Shown here one piece after another: positions 8,517 to 17,127 of a DNA stretch of 64,000 nucleotides. The position numbers and the translations under genes were made by a program. Each line of letters opens with the position of its first letter. Position 1 is the stretch's first letter. Source of the DNA: Streptomyces hyaluromycini (lineage in GTDB: Bacteria; Actinomycetota; Actinomycetes; Streptomycetales; Streptomycetaceae); assembly GCF_002217755.1 (NCBI RefSeq), contig NZ_BCFL01000040.1, positions 52,130-116,129 of the forward strand, read 5' to 3'. The notes beneath the pieces were generated by a model that was not told the origin of the DNA, did not search any database, and was given only the letters and a program-made list of their open reading frames with translations.

Positions 8517-9334
8517 GACAGCACCCTCCGTTCGATGATCCGGACCACGGTGTCGGAGACGAGGCCGAAGACGCCGTAGATCAGCAGACCGACGAGGATG
8601 ATGTCGCTGCGCCCGTAGTTCTGGGCCTGGAACATCATGTAGCCGAGGCCGCTGGTGGCGTTGATCTGCTCCAGGACGACCAGGCCGAGCCAGGAGCCGG
8701 TGACGCCGAGCCGGAGCCCCACGAAGAATCCGGGCAGCGCGCCGGGGATCACGATCTGCCGGATGAACTGGACCCTCGACAGGTCCAGCACCTCGGCGAG
8801 TTCGACGTACCGGCTGTCGATGGCGGACAGCGCGGCATGGGTGTTCAGGTAGATCGGTATGTAGACGACGATCGCGATGATGGCGATCTTGAAGGTCTCG
8901 CCGATGCCCAGCCAGAGGATGAACAGCGGGATCAGGCCGAGGGTGGGGATCGCCCGGTTGATCTGCACGGTCCCGTCGATCAGCGCCTCGCCGGTGCGGC
9001 TGAGCCCGGCGGCCAGGGCCAGCAGCACCCCGGCGGTCAGGCCGATCGCGAAGCCGTATCCGGCCCGTTCCACGGAGGTCAGGATGTCGGTGCGCAGCGT
9101 CCCGGCCGTCCACAGGTGGACGGCGGTGTCGAGAACCGTCCAGGGCGCCGGGATCGCGCCGGGGTCGAGCTGCCCGGCGGCGGAGGCGATGGCCCAGGCG
9201 GCGAGGACGACGAGCGGGCCGGCCAGCCGGGCGGCGGGCAGCCGGCGGCCGGGGGAGAGCCGGCGGCGCGGCCGGACCCGGTGCGCCTCCTCTGCCACGG
9301 GAACCGGCACGGTGCCGGTGGTCACGGCGGTCAT
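8492..9334 (-). CDS. ssuC: Sulfonate ABC transporter permease
   Basis: A 280-residue BPD-type inner-membrane permease with about six transmembrane segments after a cytoplasmic basic N-terminus. The EAA loop that contacts the ATPase is visible as EVLDLSRVQFIRQIVIPGALPG (about residues 190-212). The ATG overlaps the ssuA stop by four bases (ATGA), and the 3' end overlaps ssuB, so ssuA-ssuC-ssuB form one translationally coupled unit. Confidence 0.92.
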   Translation of the reverse strand: MTAVTTGTVPVPVAEEAHRVRPRRRLSPGRRLPAARLAGPLVVLAAWAIASAAGQLDPGAIPAPWTVLDTAVHLWTAGTLRTDILTSVERAGYGFAIGLTAGVLLALAAGLSRTGEALIDGTVQINRAIPTLGLIPLFILWLGIGETFKIAIIAIVVYIPIYLNTHAALSAIDSRYVELAEVLDLSRVQFIRQIVIPGALPGFFVGLRLGVTGSWLGLVVLEQINATSGLGYMMFQAQNYGRSDIILVGLLIYGVFGLVSDTVVRIIERRVLSWRRTLSS

Positions 9335-10398
9335 TTCCGGTACTCCGCCGGTACGGCCTTCGCGGCGATGGACTCGAAGCGGTGGTCGAAGAGCGAGGTG
9401 ACGTCGGTCTTCTTCACGAACCCGCCCTCCGCCAGCAGGTCCGCGGTCTCCTGCTCCCACTTGACCGCCTCGTCCCAGCTCGGCGGGAAAAGCGGCTTGT
9501 TGGCGAGCTTGGTGATGCCCTGGGCCTGGGCGAGGGTCAGGTTCTGGGTCTTGACGTAGAACTCCTCGTTCCAGGTGTCCGGGTTCTCCCACTGCCAGAC
9601 CAGGCCCTTGGCCCACTGCGGGATGTACGCGGCGACCGCGGCCGCCTTCGCCTTGTCGTTCAGCACCGCCTGCGGCGCCCACAGCAGGTTGAGCAGGTCG
9701 ACGACGTCGGTGGTGATGGCGTGGGCACCCTTGGAGCCGTACTGCTGGAGGTAGGCCGGCGCCTGGGTGTTGGCGAGCGGGGCCACGTCCACCTGGCCGG
9801 ACTGCAGGGCGGTGAAGAACTGGTTGCTGGTCAGCGGGACCAGTTTCACGTCGCCGTAGGCGAGCCCGGCCTCCTTGAGGGCCCGCAGCAGCACGACACC
9901 CTGGGCCTGCCCCTGCGAGAAGGCCAGCTTCCTGCCCTTGAAATCGGCGACGGTGCGGATATCGCTGCCGGGCTTGGTGGCGAACAGGTAGTTCGGCTTG
10001 CGGGTGATGTTGATCGCCACGATTTTTGCGGCGAACCCTTGGTACTGCGCCTGGATCGGCGGAATTCCCGCGTTGTTCGCGAGGTCCAGGGACTTGGCGC
10101 GGAACGCGTTGATGACGTCGGGACCGGCCCCGATGTTCACCCAGCTCGACACCGTGAACGGCAGTGCCGGCAGCTTCGCCAGCTTGAACTGCAACTGCTG
10201 GGTGTTCAGATACGAGGCGATCTTCAGGCTGGTGCCGGACGGCACCTTGTCGGCCAGCGGAGCGGTCGAGGCGCCCGCGGTGTCGGCGGCGGCACTGCCG
10301 CCCGCGCAGCCGCTCAGCCCGGCCACGGCCGCCGAGGCGCCGAGCAGTGAGGTCAGGAAGAGCCGGCGGTCGATGCCGGGAGAGGACGCAGAAGGCAT
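9331..10398 (-). CDS. ssuA: Sulfonate ABC transporter substrate-binding lipoprotein
   Basis: A 355-residue periplasmic-type binding protein anchored as a lipoprotein. The N-terminus carries a twin-arginine pattern (DRRLFLTSLL) and a lipobox LSGC at about residues 28-31, predicting Tat export and lipidation, common in Streptomyces. The NMT1/SsuA-like body includes FRAKSLDLAN and the GQAQGVVLLRAL segment. First gene of the transporter unit; a short Cys-rich leader peptide is encoded 113 bases upstream (10512-10538), with a G/C hairpin between, suggesting attenuation. The substrate could be taurine, another alkylsulfonate or a sulfate ester. Confidence 0.92.
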   Translation of the reverse strand: MPSASSPGIDRRLFLTSLLGASAAVAGLSGCAGGSAAADTAGASTAPLADKVPSGTSLKIASYLNTQQLQFKLAKLPALPFTVSSWVNIGAGPDVINAFRAKSLDLANNAGIPPIQAQYQGFAAKIVAINITRKPNYLFATKPGSDIRTVADFKGRKLAFSQGQAQGVVLLRALKEAGLAYGDVKLVPLTSNQFFTALQSGQVDVAPLANTQAPAYLQQYGSKGAHAITTDVVDLLNLLWAPQAVLNDKAKAAAVAAYIPQWAKGLVWQWENPDTWNEEFYVKTQNLTLAQAQGITKLANKPLFPPSWDEAVKWEQETADLLAEGGFVKKTDVTSLFDHRFESIAAKAVPAEYRK

Positions 10399-10511
10399 GG
10401 GAGTGCTCCGAGGGAAAAGCAGCAGAAAGGCAGGGCGAATTCCCGGCGACGGAAGGCCGGAAAGAGAGATCTCACGCAGAGGGAAATGCGCGCCCGGGGC
10501 GCGTCAAGACG

Positions 10512-10538
10512 TCAGCAACAGAGGGTGCGACAGGTCAT
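10512..10538 (-). CDS. Cysteine-rich leader peptide MTCRTLCC upstream of ssuA
   Basis: An eight-codon frame, ATG to TGA, encodes M-T-C-R-T-L-C-C: three cysteines, two of them directly before the stop. AAGGA lies 11 bases upstream (10550-10554). A G/C-rich palindrome (GCGCGCCCGGGGCGCG, around 10486-10501) follows the stop and precedes ssuA. Mycobacteria and streptomycetes are known to use short Cys-containing upstream frames that sense charged tRNA-Cys to control sulfur genes; the position here before a sulfonate operon fits that scheme. No experiment backs it in this strain. Confidence 0.6.
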   Translation of the reverse strand: MTCRTLCC

Positions 10539-10592
10539 GAACAGGATGTTCCTTGCCGTGTGCGACGGCTGTCAATATTCCGAGTTCCTGAA

Positions 10593-11837
10593 TTAAATAA
10601 GCTCTGGTGACAGGGCCGGAGCCGCGGCCGGAGCTGCCGTCGGAGCCGCGGCCGGAGCCGTCGGCGACGAGGCGCTCAGCGGGTCCCGGTACAGCACGTC
10701 GAGGACCACCGAACCGCCCGCCACCGCCAGCACCGAGGCCCCGAAACTGGTCGGCGCGACCACGGCCGCCCGCTCCGTCCCGACCGCCTCGCGCAGCGCG
10801 CGCAGACAGTCCTCGCGGTACAGCACGCCGACCTCGGTGACGACCACGCTCTCCGGGTTGAGGACGTCGAGCAGCAGCGCCGCCGCCCGCCCGGTCAGCC
10901 GCGCCCGCTCCACCAGCAGCCCCGCGGCCGCCGGGTCGCCGGCACCGGCCGCCGCCAGGACGTCCATCGGGTTGGCGCCGTCCGTCACCCCGGCCGCCCG
11001 TGCCCGCCGCACCAGCGTGCGTTCGCTGAGCTCCACCTGGAGGCAGCCGGTGCGTCCGCAGCCGCAGGGCTCGGTGCCGCCCGGTACCGGGAGATGGGTG
11101 ATCATGCCGGCCTGGGAGCGCGGGCCGTGGTGCACCTCGTCGCCGGTGGCGAAGGCCGCGTCGACCACGTTCCCGACGAACAGGTGCAGCACGCTCCGGC
11201 TGCCCCGGGCCCGCCCGAACAGCCGCTCCCCGTTGACCAACGCGCGCGCGTGACCGTCCACATGGACCGGCAGCCCGGTGTGCGCGCCGAGCAGCTCGCG
11301 CACCGGCACCTCGCGCCAGCCGAGCAGCGGATGCTCGACGACGGTCCCGGAGTCCCGGTCCACCCAGCCGCCGACGGCGACGCCGATACCCAGCGGCCGG
11401 CTGCCGGGCACCTCGCCGAGCAGCGCGGCGAGCCCTGCGGCGGCCCTCGTCAGCACCCCGCGCGGGTCGGTGTCCCGGTGCTTCAACTCCCGCCGTACGA
11501 CGACCCGTCCGCGCAGGTCGAGCAGCGCGACCGTGGTGTACGGCACGGCCACGTGCACCCCGCCGACCACGAACCGCGAGTCGTCCAGGTCGACCGGGAC
11601 ATGCGGCCGGCCCACGCCCTTGAGCCGCTGTGGCACCTCGGTCTCCCGGATCAGGCCGAGTTCGGTGAACCGGGCGCAGTAGTCGGTGACGGAGGCCGGG
11701 GACAGCCCGGTCAGCCGGGCGATGGTGGAGCGGGCGACCGGCCCGTGCTCAAGCACCGAGCGCAGGACCACACTGGCGCTGGTCCGCCGCCGGTCACGGG
11801 GCGCGGAGGTGGGCGGGGGTGCCGCGGTACGGGGCAT
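10593..11837 (-). CDS. ROK-family transcriptional regulator
   Basis: A 414-residue ROK (repressor, ORF, kinase) regulator: N-terminal winged helix (VARSTIARLTGLSPASVTDYCARF, about residues 34-57) and a C-terminal sugar-kinase-like domain with the ROK zinc motif CGCGRTGCLQ. The tail (PTAPAAAPTAAPAAAPALS) is low-complexity. It sits directly upstream of the ssuA leader on the same strand and its 5' region encodes another leader peptide (11915-12001). It therefore probably regulates the sulfonate cluster or responds with it. Most ROK regulators sense sugars; the ligand here is unknown. Confidence 0.88.
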   Translation of the reverse strand: MPRTAAPPPTSAPRDRRRTSASVVLRSVLEHGPVARSTIARLTGLSPASVTDYCARFTELGLIRETEVPQRLKGVGRPHVPVDLDDSRFVVGGVHVAVPYTTVALLDLRGRVVVRRELKHRDTDPRGVLTRAAAGLAALLGEVPGSRPLGIGVAVGGWVDRDSGTVVEHPLLGWREVPVRELLGAHTGLPVHVDGHARALVNGERLFGRARGSRSVLHLFVGNVVDAAFATGDEVHHGPRSQAGMITHLPVPGGTEPCGCGRTGCLQVELSERTLVRRARAAGVTDGANPMDVLAAAGAGDPAAAGLLVERARLTGRAAALLLDVLNPESVVVTEVGVLYREDCLRALREAVGTERAAVVAPTSFGASVLAVAGGSVVLDVLYRDPLSASSPTAPAAAPTAAPAAAPALSPELI

Positions 11838-11914
11838 GGGAAACCGTCCTCGGGAACGGGGCCGACACGTCTCGGACGTCGAGGCGCGCCGGACCGGTCT
11901 CCCGCCGCGCGGCC

Positions 11915-12001
11915 TCAGGGCGTACGGCGACAGGTGGCAGCCCCCTGGCGTCGCAGGTCGACATAGCGACGCGACGTGAAGTTCCGGGACTGGGCGACCA
12001 T
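11915..12001 (-). CDS. Putative sulfur-regulon leader peptide (RRYVDL type)
   Basis: A 28-codon frame upstream of the ROK gene, reading MVAQSRNF, then TSRRYVDLRRQG, then AATCRRTP and stop. The core RRYVDLxR with one Cys near the end is the pattern I know from annotated Streptomyces putative leader peptides placed before sulfur-assimilation and transport genes. A TACGCT-like -10 lies roughly a dozen bases upstream of the ATG, so the transcript may be nearly leaderless. It ends 78 bases before the ROK start. Confidence 0.55.
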   Translation of the reverse strand: MVAQSRNFTSRRYVDLRRQGAATCRRTP

Positions 12002-12272
12002 GTCCGGAAGCGTAGGCCAGAAACCTCGAATCCCGCCAGACCGCTGGGATTCGATTGGTGGAACTCCACAGGCCCGTTCAACGCCGTTGACGTGACTGAA
12101 ACATCCCGGCCTCAGTGATCGGCGTCACCCCGTACCGCGTGTAACCCGCATCCTTTGTGGAGAGCCCACCAAGTGCCGCTTCCGGCCTTTGTCGATCGCT
12201 GACGTGTCCGGCTCAGACGGCCCGGGATAGCGTCACGGTGTCCCCTTCTTGCCTCCATCCCGCGGAGTCCCC
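12002..12272. other. Intergenic region between divergent leader/ROK and bioY
   Basis: About 270 bases without a gene. It must hold the divergent promoters for the minus-strand leader/ROK transcript and for bioY. I see no recognisable operator palindrome. Confidence 0.5.
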
Positions 12273-12857
12273 ATGAGCACCGCCACCGCCGCCGCGTCGA
12301 CCCGCACCGGCATCGTCCTCGCCGATCTTCTGCCCGCGTCCCGGGTGCGCGACGCGGCCCTCGTGGCCGGCGGCGCCGCGCTCACCGGTCTCGCCGCCCA
12401 GATCGCCGTCCCCGTGCCCGGCTCCCCGGTCCCGGTGACCGGCCAGACCTTCGCGGCCCTGCTCGTCGGCACCGCCCTCGGCGCCCGCCGCGGCCTGCTC
12501 TCCCTCGCCCTGTACGCGCTGGCCGGCCTCGCGGGCGTGCCCTGGTTCGCGAGCGGCACCTCCGGCGTCTCCGTCTCCTTCGGCTACATCCTCGGCATGA
12601 TGCTCGCCTCCGCCGTCGTCGGCGCCCTGGCCCGGCGCGGCGCCGACCGCGGTGTGCTGCGCATGGCGGGCACGATGCTGCTCGGCGAGGCGGTCATCTA
12701 CGCCGTCGGCGTGCCGTACCTGGCCTACGCCGCCGACATGTCCGCGTCCGCGGCGATCGCGGCCGGCCTCACCCCGTTCCTGATCGGCGACGCGGTGAAG
12801 GCGGCCCTGGCGATGGGCGCGCTGCCCGCGGCGTGGAAGCTCGCCGACAAGCGCTGA
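12273..12857 (+). CDS. bioY: BioY, biotin-binding S component of an ECF transporter
   Basis: A 194-residue integral membrane protein with about six hydrophobic segments. The BioY family features are the N-terminal VPVTGQTFAALLVGTALG segment, the Gly-rich AALGARRGLLSLALYALAGLAGVPWF region and the C-terminal FLIGDAVKAALA. It captures biotin for uptake, alone or with a shared BioMN energising module, neither of which is nearby. ATG preceded by GGAG. A perfect hairpin follows directly. Confidence 0.93.
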   Translation: MSTATAAASTRTGIVLADLLPASRVRDAALVAGGAALTGLAAQIAVPVPGSPVPVTGQTFAALLVGTALGARRGLLSLALYALAGLAGVPWFASGTSGVSVSFGYILGMMLASAVVGALARRGADRGVLRMAGTMLLGEAVIYAVGVPYLAYAADMSASAAIAAGLTPFLIGDAVKAALAMGALPAAWKLADKR

Positions 12858-12870
12858 CCCGGCCCGACCG

Positions 12871-12910
12871 CAGCGGGGCCCGGGATGCTTCGGCACCCCG
12901 GGCCCCGCTG
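12871..12910. terminator. Bidirectional hairpin terminator between bioY and the sortase substrate gene
   Basis: Inverted repeat of about 18 bases (CAGCGGGGCCCGGGATGC / GCACCCCGGGCCCCGCTG, one mismatch) with a TTCG tetraloop, sited between two convergent genes. Confidence 0.85.
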
Positions 12911-12922
12911 TCGTACCGGGTG

Positions 12923-13654
12923 CTACGACTGCTGCCGCGGCCGCCGCTGCGACCACCACACCCCCGCCGCTCCCGCCGCGATCAGCGCCGCGCCGGCCGC
13001 GCCGAGCGGCAGCACGTCACGTCCCGCGCCGGTCTTCGGCAGCTGGTCGCCGCTCGGCCCCACCGGCTTGTTGTCGGTGCCGAGGAGCAGCGGGGTGGCC
13101 GGAGCGTTCGGCGACGGGTTCGTCGTACCGAACGGCACCGGGCCCTGCTGCCAGAACGTCTTCTTCCCGTCCGCGCTCTGCACGGGCAGACAGATCTTCC
13201 CGGTCTTGCCCAGATCGAACGTCGCGTCGACCGCGTACGACTTCGACTTTCCCGCGCCGAGCGCGCCGACGGAACAGCTGAACGCACTGTTCGAACCGGC
13301 CGGCAGATCCTTTGCCGCGACGGCGTCGCAGCCTTGCACGCCGGTGACCTTCAGGCCGTCGAAACCGACCACCAAAAGCCTGATGTCGCCGCTGTCCTTG
13401 GTCCCTTCGTTCTTCACGGTGGCGGTGATCGCCGTTTTCTGCGAACTGTTGTCGACCGAGATCTTCTCGGGCAGCGTGGTCGTCAGCTTCACGCCGTCCG
13501 CTGCCTGGTCAACCGCCTTTCCCCCTTTACTGCTTCCCGGTCCCTGGTCATCGGCGACGGCCGTGAACGGCAGGATCATCACGGCCGAAAAAGATGCCGT
13601 GACCAGTGATCCCGTGACCACGGTCAGCCGCCGGGCCGTACGACGAGAACTCAT
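12923..13654 (-). CDS. LPXTG-type sortase-anchored surface protein
   Basis: A 243-residue exported protein: signal peptide (basic MSSRRTARR then a hydrophobic stretch ending near AVADD), an extracellular beta-rich DUF11/CARDB-like middle (TVKNEGTKDSGDIRL, ATFDLGKTGKICLPV), then the sortase motif LPKTG, a hydrophobic helix and a basic tail QRRPRQQS. LPKTG points to a class other than the LAXTG used by chaplins. The ATG at 13654 has AGGGGGA upstream; an earlier in-frame ATG lacks one. Function at the surface is unknown. Confidence 0.85.
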   Translation of the reverse strand: MSSRRTARRLTVVTGSLVTASFSAVMILPFTAVADDQGPGSSKGGKAVDQAADGVKLTTTLPEKISVDNSSQKTAITATVKNEGTKDSGDIRLLVVGFDGLKVTGVQGCDAVAAKDLPAGSNSAFSCSVGALGAGKSKSYAVDATFDLGKTGKICLPVQSADGKKTFWQQGPVPFGTTNPSPNAPATPLLLGTDNKPVGPSGDQLPKTGAGRDVLPLGAAGAALIAAGAAGVWWSQRRPRQQS

Positions 13655-13801
13655 GTTCGTCCCCCTTGCAACCCCCTGGACCGCGCCTGAATTCGCGGCC
13701 ACTTGAAGAGGTACCACAAGATTTCTCCGCACTATGCTGGTACGGCCGTAAGTGTGACCATTGTGTGTCAGCAGGGGCGGTCGTTGAGGGGGTGCAGCGA
13801 A

Positions 13802-15673
13802 TTGCCGGGGAATTCAGAGAATCCAGGGAATTCTGTTGGCGCGGGGAGTCCGGGGAGTCCGGGGAGTCCGGGGAGTCCGGGGAATCCCGGGAGTCCGGAG
13901 AATGCGGGGCAGGGTGGTGTTCCCGGGCTGCTGGTGACCGGTCGCTACCGGCTGGCCGAGAGCATCGGGCAGGGCGGGATGGGGCGGGTGTGGCGGGCCG
14001 CCGACGAGACGCTCGACCGGCAGGTCGCCGTCAAGGAGATGCGGATCGACGGCCTCGACGCCGAGGACACCCGCACCCGCCGCGAACGCACCCTGCGCGA
14101 GGCCAGGGCCACCGCCCGGATCGACCACCCCAACGTGGTGCGGGTCTACGACGTCGTCGACGAGGGCGAACGCCTGTGGATCGTCATGGAGCTGGTGCAC
14201 GGCCGCTCCCTGGAGTGGATCATGGCCGAGGAGGGGGCGCTGAGCCCGCGCGCGACGGCCCGGATCGGCCTCGGCCTGGTCGCGGCGCTGCACCAGGTGC
14301 ACGCCGGGGGAGTGCTGCACCGCGACATCAAACCCGGGAACGTCCTGGTCGAGAACACCGCGGGCAGGGTGGTCCTCACCGACTTCGGCATCGCCGCGAT
14401 CCAGGACGCCAAGGCGCTCACCATGGCCGGCATGCTCGTCGGCTCGCCCGACTACATGGCGCCCGAACGCGTCTCCGGCCGCCCGCAGGGCCCGCCGTCC
14501 GACCTCTGGTCGCTCGGCGCGACCCTGTGCGCGGCCCTCGCCGGCCGCTCCCCCTTCTCCCGCGACACCACCCTGGCGACCCTGCACGCCGTCCTCTACG
14601 AGGAGCCCGAACTCCCGGCCACGGCAGGCCCGTTGCACGAGCTGCTGGCAGCACTGCTGGAGAAGGAACCGACGGTACGGCCCGGGCTGGCGGAGGTGGA
14701 ACAGGAACTGCGCCCGGTGGCGTACCCGACCCGGACCCCGACGGAGAGGTATCCGGCCCCGCGCCCGGCGGAACGCCCGACACCGGCGTACGTGGTGCAC
14801 CTCCCGGCACCCGAGGACGAACGCCCGCAGCCGCCGCCGACGGAGATACAGCCGTCTCCGCCTGTCAGCGCCTCGACAGAGACCCCCTCAGAACCCCGCG
14901 CAGAGGTCCGCTCGGAAACCCCGTCGAGCAGTTCGACGGGCCCGACCCTCCCGACCCGTCGTCAGCCGGGCCCCACGTCGCAACGCCCCGAACCGAAGCG
15001 CCCCGAAAGGGGCGCGGGGAACGGCGCGACCAGCCCCCGCACACCCGCGGCGACCCACCACCGCAAGCCCCCCAAACGCACAACTCTCCTCGCCGTACTG
15101 GGAACCGCAGCCGTAGCCACCGCCCTCGCCATCCTCCTCACCACCACAACAGGCGGCGGCGACAAGAACACAGCGACCGGCACCTCCTCAACCCCCTCAG
15201 CCACCACCGACCCGTCGGCCACCGTGGCGGGCACTGCCCGCCCCCGCTCACTCCCACCCGGCGCCCACGAGGAGGCCGGCGGCTTCGCCTGGGCGCCACC
15301 CGCCGGCTGGCGCAGGGACGTGAAGACGGGCGCCGAGGTCCACTACACCTCCCCCGACGGCAGCCAGGAACTCGTCGCCAAGTCCTCGCTCGCCCGCGGC
15401 AACCTCATGAACACCTGGAGCGCCTCCGAGCGCAGCGCCCACCAGGGCCAGGACTACACCAAGATCCGGCTGGCCGAGACGACGTTCCGCGGCTACCCGG
15501 CGGTGGTCTGGGAGTACACCTTCACCCTCAAGGGCACCCCCTGGCACGCACGGCTGCTGGGCTTCGACGCCGACGGCAAGTCGTACCAGATCAACACCTG
15601 GTACCAGCCGGCGGTCGAAGCCCAGGGCGTGCGGACCTACGAACAGGTGAAGGAGAGCTTCACCCTGCTGTGA
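13802..15673 (+). CDS. Membrane-anchored Ser/Thr protein kinase
   Basis: A PknB-type kinase of about 620 residues. Visible motifs are the glycine loop GQGGMGRVW, VAVKEM lysine, HRDIKPGNVL catalytic loop, DFGIA and the MAPERV APE motif; then a Pro/Ser/Thr-rich linker, one transmembrane helix (TTLLAVLGTAAVATALAILL) and an extracellular domain of about 160 residues without PASTA repeats. Start is uncertain: the TTG at 13802 has AGGGGG 9 bases upstream and is preferred over GTG codons at 13754 and 13763 that lack a site. Near the start a 9-base tandem repeat encodes (GSP)n, and the linker contains a dispersed repeat. Divergent from the sortase substrate gene. Confidence 0.88.
   Translation: MPGNSENPGNSVGAGSPGSPGSPGSPGNPGSPENAGQGGVPGLLVTGRYRLAESIGQGGMGRVWRAADETLDRQVAVKEMRIDGLDAEDTRTRRERTLREARATARIDHPNVVRVYDVVDEGERLWIVMELVHGRSLEWIMAEEGALSPRATARIGLGLVAALHQVHAGGVLHRDIKPGNVLVENTAGRVVLTDFGIAAIQDAKALTMAGMLVGSPDYMAPERVSGRPQGPPSDLWSLGATLCAALAGRSPFSRDTTLATLHAVLYEEPELPATAGPLHELLAALLEKEPTVRPGLAEVEQELRPVAYPTRTPTERYPAPRPAERPTPAYVVHLPAPEDERPQPPPTEIQPSPPVSASTETPSEPRAEVRSETPSSSSTGPTLPTRRQPGPTSQRPEPKRPERGAGNGATSPRTPAATHHRKPPKRTTLLAVLGTAAVATALAILLTTTTGGGDKNTATGTSSTPSATTDPSATVAGTARPRSLPPGAHEEAGGFAWAPPAGWRRDVKTGAEVHYTSPDGSQELVAKSSLARGNLMNTWSASERSAHQGQDYTKIRLAETTFRGYPAVVWEYTFTLKGTPWHARLLGFDADGKSYQINTWYQPAVEAQGVRTYEQVKESFTLL
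13843..13896 (+). repeat. Six 9-base tandem units (GGGGAGTCC) in the kinase 5' end
   Basis: Four exact copies of GGGGAGTCC followed by two variants. They encode Gly-Ser-Pro tripeptides just before the kinase domain; unit length is a multiple of three, so copy changes keep the frame. Confidence 0.85.
15001..15038 (+). repeat. Dispersed repeat (GGGGCGCGGGGAAC type) inside the kinase linker
   Basis: CCCCGAAAGGGGCGCGGGGA, ACGGCGCGACCAGCCCCC: the coding-strand version of a repeat found between genes at 17901-17940, 21518-21558 and 26252-26280. Here it is translated as PERGAGNGATSP in the low-complexity linker. Confidence 0.75.
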
Positions 15674-15693
15674 GGGTCAGCCTGCCGTGAGCG

Positions 15694-17127
15694 TCAGCCC
15701 ACGGACACCTTGTCGGCGGGCTCGGCGACCGCCTGGGCCGTCCGGCCGCCCGTCACCTTCTGCTTCACCACGGCGACCACGACCACCACCGCCGCGACCA
15801 GCAGCGAGAGCAGCACGGTCGTACGACCGCTGCTCTCGCCCTCCGTGTCGGTCAGCATGTAGCCCAGCACGAACACGATCAGACCGGCCGTCGCCCAGGT
15901 CAGGTACGGGTACAGCCACATCTTCACGACGAGCTTCTCCGGCGCCTCGGCCTGGATGATCTTCCGCATGCGCAGCTGCGAGAAGCAGATGACGAGCCAG
16001 ACGAACAGGGCCACCGCGCCGCTGGAGTTGACGAGGAAGAGGAAGACGGAGTCCGGGAACTTGTAGTTGAAGAAGACGGCGACGAACCCGAACAGCACGG
16101 ACGCGACGATCGCGGCCAACGGCACACCACGCGCGGTGGTCCGCGCGAACGCCTTCGGCGCGTCGCCCCGCTGCCCGAGCGAGAAGGCCATCCGGGAGGC
16201 CGTGTACAGGCCGGAGTTGAGACAGGACAGCACGGACGTCAGCACGATGACGTTCATGATCTGGCCGGCGTGCGCGATGCCGAGGGAGTCGAGGGCGGCG
16301 ACGTACGAGCCCTTCTCCTTGATGGACGGGTCGTTCCACGGCAGCAGCGAGACGACGATGAGGATCGAGCCGAGGTAGAAGACGCCGATCCGCCAGATGA
16401 TGCTGTTGGTGGACTTGGTGACCGCGCGCTGCGGGTCCTCCGACTCACCGGCGGCCAGGGTGGCGATCTCGCTGCCCATGAAGGAGAAGACGACGAGCAG
16501 CACGCCGGTGAGGATGGCGCCGGGGCCGTGCGGCAGGAAACCGCCGTGGCCGGTGAGGTTGGAGAAGCCCGCCTTGTCGGTGTCCGCGCCGGGCAGCACG
16601 CCGAGCACCGCCAGCAGGCCGACGACGATGAACGCGCCGATCGCGACGACCTTGATGCCGGCGAACCAGAACTCGAACTCGCCGTAGGAGCCGACGGAGA
16701 CCAGGTTGGTGGCGGTGAGCACCGCCATCACGATGAGGGCCCAGCCCCACTGCGGTACGGCCGGGATCCACCCTTCCAGGATCGTGGCACCGGCGGTCGC
16801 CTCGACCGCCAGCACCACCACCCAGAAGAACCAGTACAGCCAGCCGATGGAGAACCCGGCCCAGCGGCCGAGCGCGCGGTCCGCGTGCGCGGAGAACGAT
16901 CCGGAGGTCGGGTTGGCGGCGGACATCTCGCCGAGCATCCGCATCACCAGCACCACGAGCGTGCCGACGAGTGCGTACGACAGCAGGATGCCGGGGCCTG
17001 CGGTGGCGATGCCGGTACTGGAGCCGACGAAGAGGCCGGCGCCGATGACGCCGCCGATGGCGATCATCGACAGGTGCCGGTTCTTGAGTCCTGCGTGGAG
17101 ACCGTCTTGGGGACCGTTGCCAGTCAT
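15694..17127 (-). CDS. APC-family amino acid permease (GabP/AroP-like)
   Basis: A 477-residue permease with about 12 transmembrane segments. The N-terminal signature HLSMIAIGGVIGAGLFVGSS and the segments EMSAANPTSGSF and SCLNSGLYTASRMAFSLG belong to the amino acid transporter (AAT) branch of the APC superfamily, which imports amino acids or GABA with protons. The precise substrate cannot be read from sequence. Convergent with the kinase (stop codons about 20 bases apart) and divergent from rpiB. Confidence 0.9.
   Translation of the reverse strand: MTGNGPQDGLHAGLKNRHLSMIAIGGVIGAGLFVGSSTGIATAGPGILLSYALVGTLVVLVMRMLGEMSAANPTSGSFSAHADRALGRWAGFSIGWLYWFFWVVVLAVEATAGATILEGWIPAVPQWGWALIVMAVLTATNLVSVGSYGEFEFWFAGIKVVAIGAFIVVGLLAVLGVLPGADTDKAGFSNLTGHGGFLPHGPGAILTGVLLVVFSFMGSEIATLAAGESEDPQRAVTKSTNSIIWRIGVFYLGSILIVVSLLPWNDPSIKEKGSYVAALDSLGIAHAGQIMNVIVLTSVLSCLNSGLYTASRMAFSLGQRGDAPKAFARTTARGVPLAAIVASVLFGFVAVFFNYKFPDSVFLFLVNSSGAVALFVWLVICFSQLRMRKIIQAEAPEKLVVKMWLYPYLTWATAGLIVFVLGYMLTDTEGESSGRTTVLLSLLVAAVVVVVAVVKQKVTGGRTAQAVAEPADKVSVG

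Noticed and set aside
12002..12272. Possible riboswitch or biotin-repressor operator before bioY
   Set aside because: No conserved riboswitch core or BirA/BioR-type palindrome could be recognised by eye.
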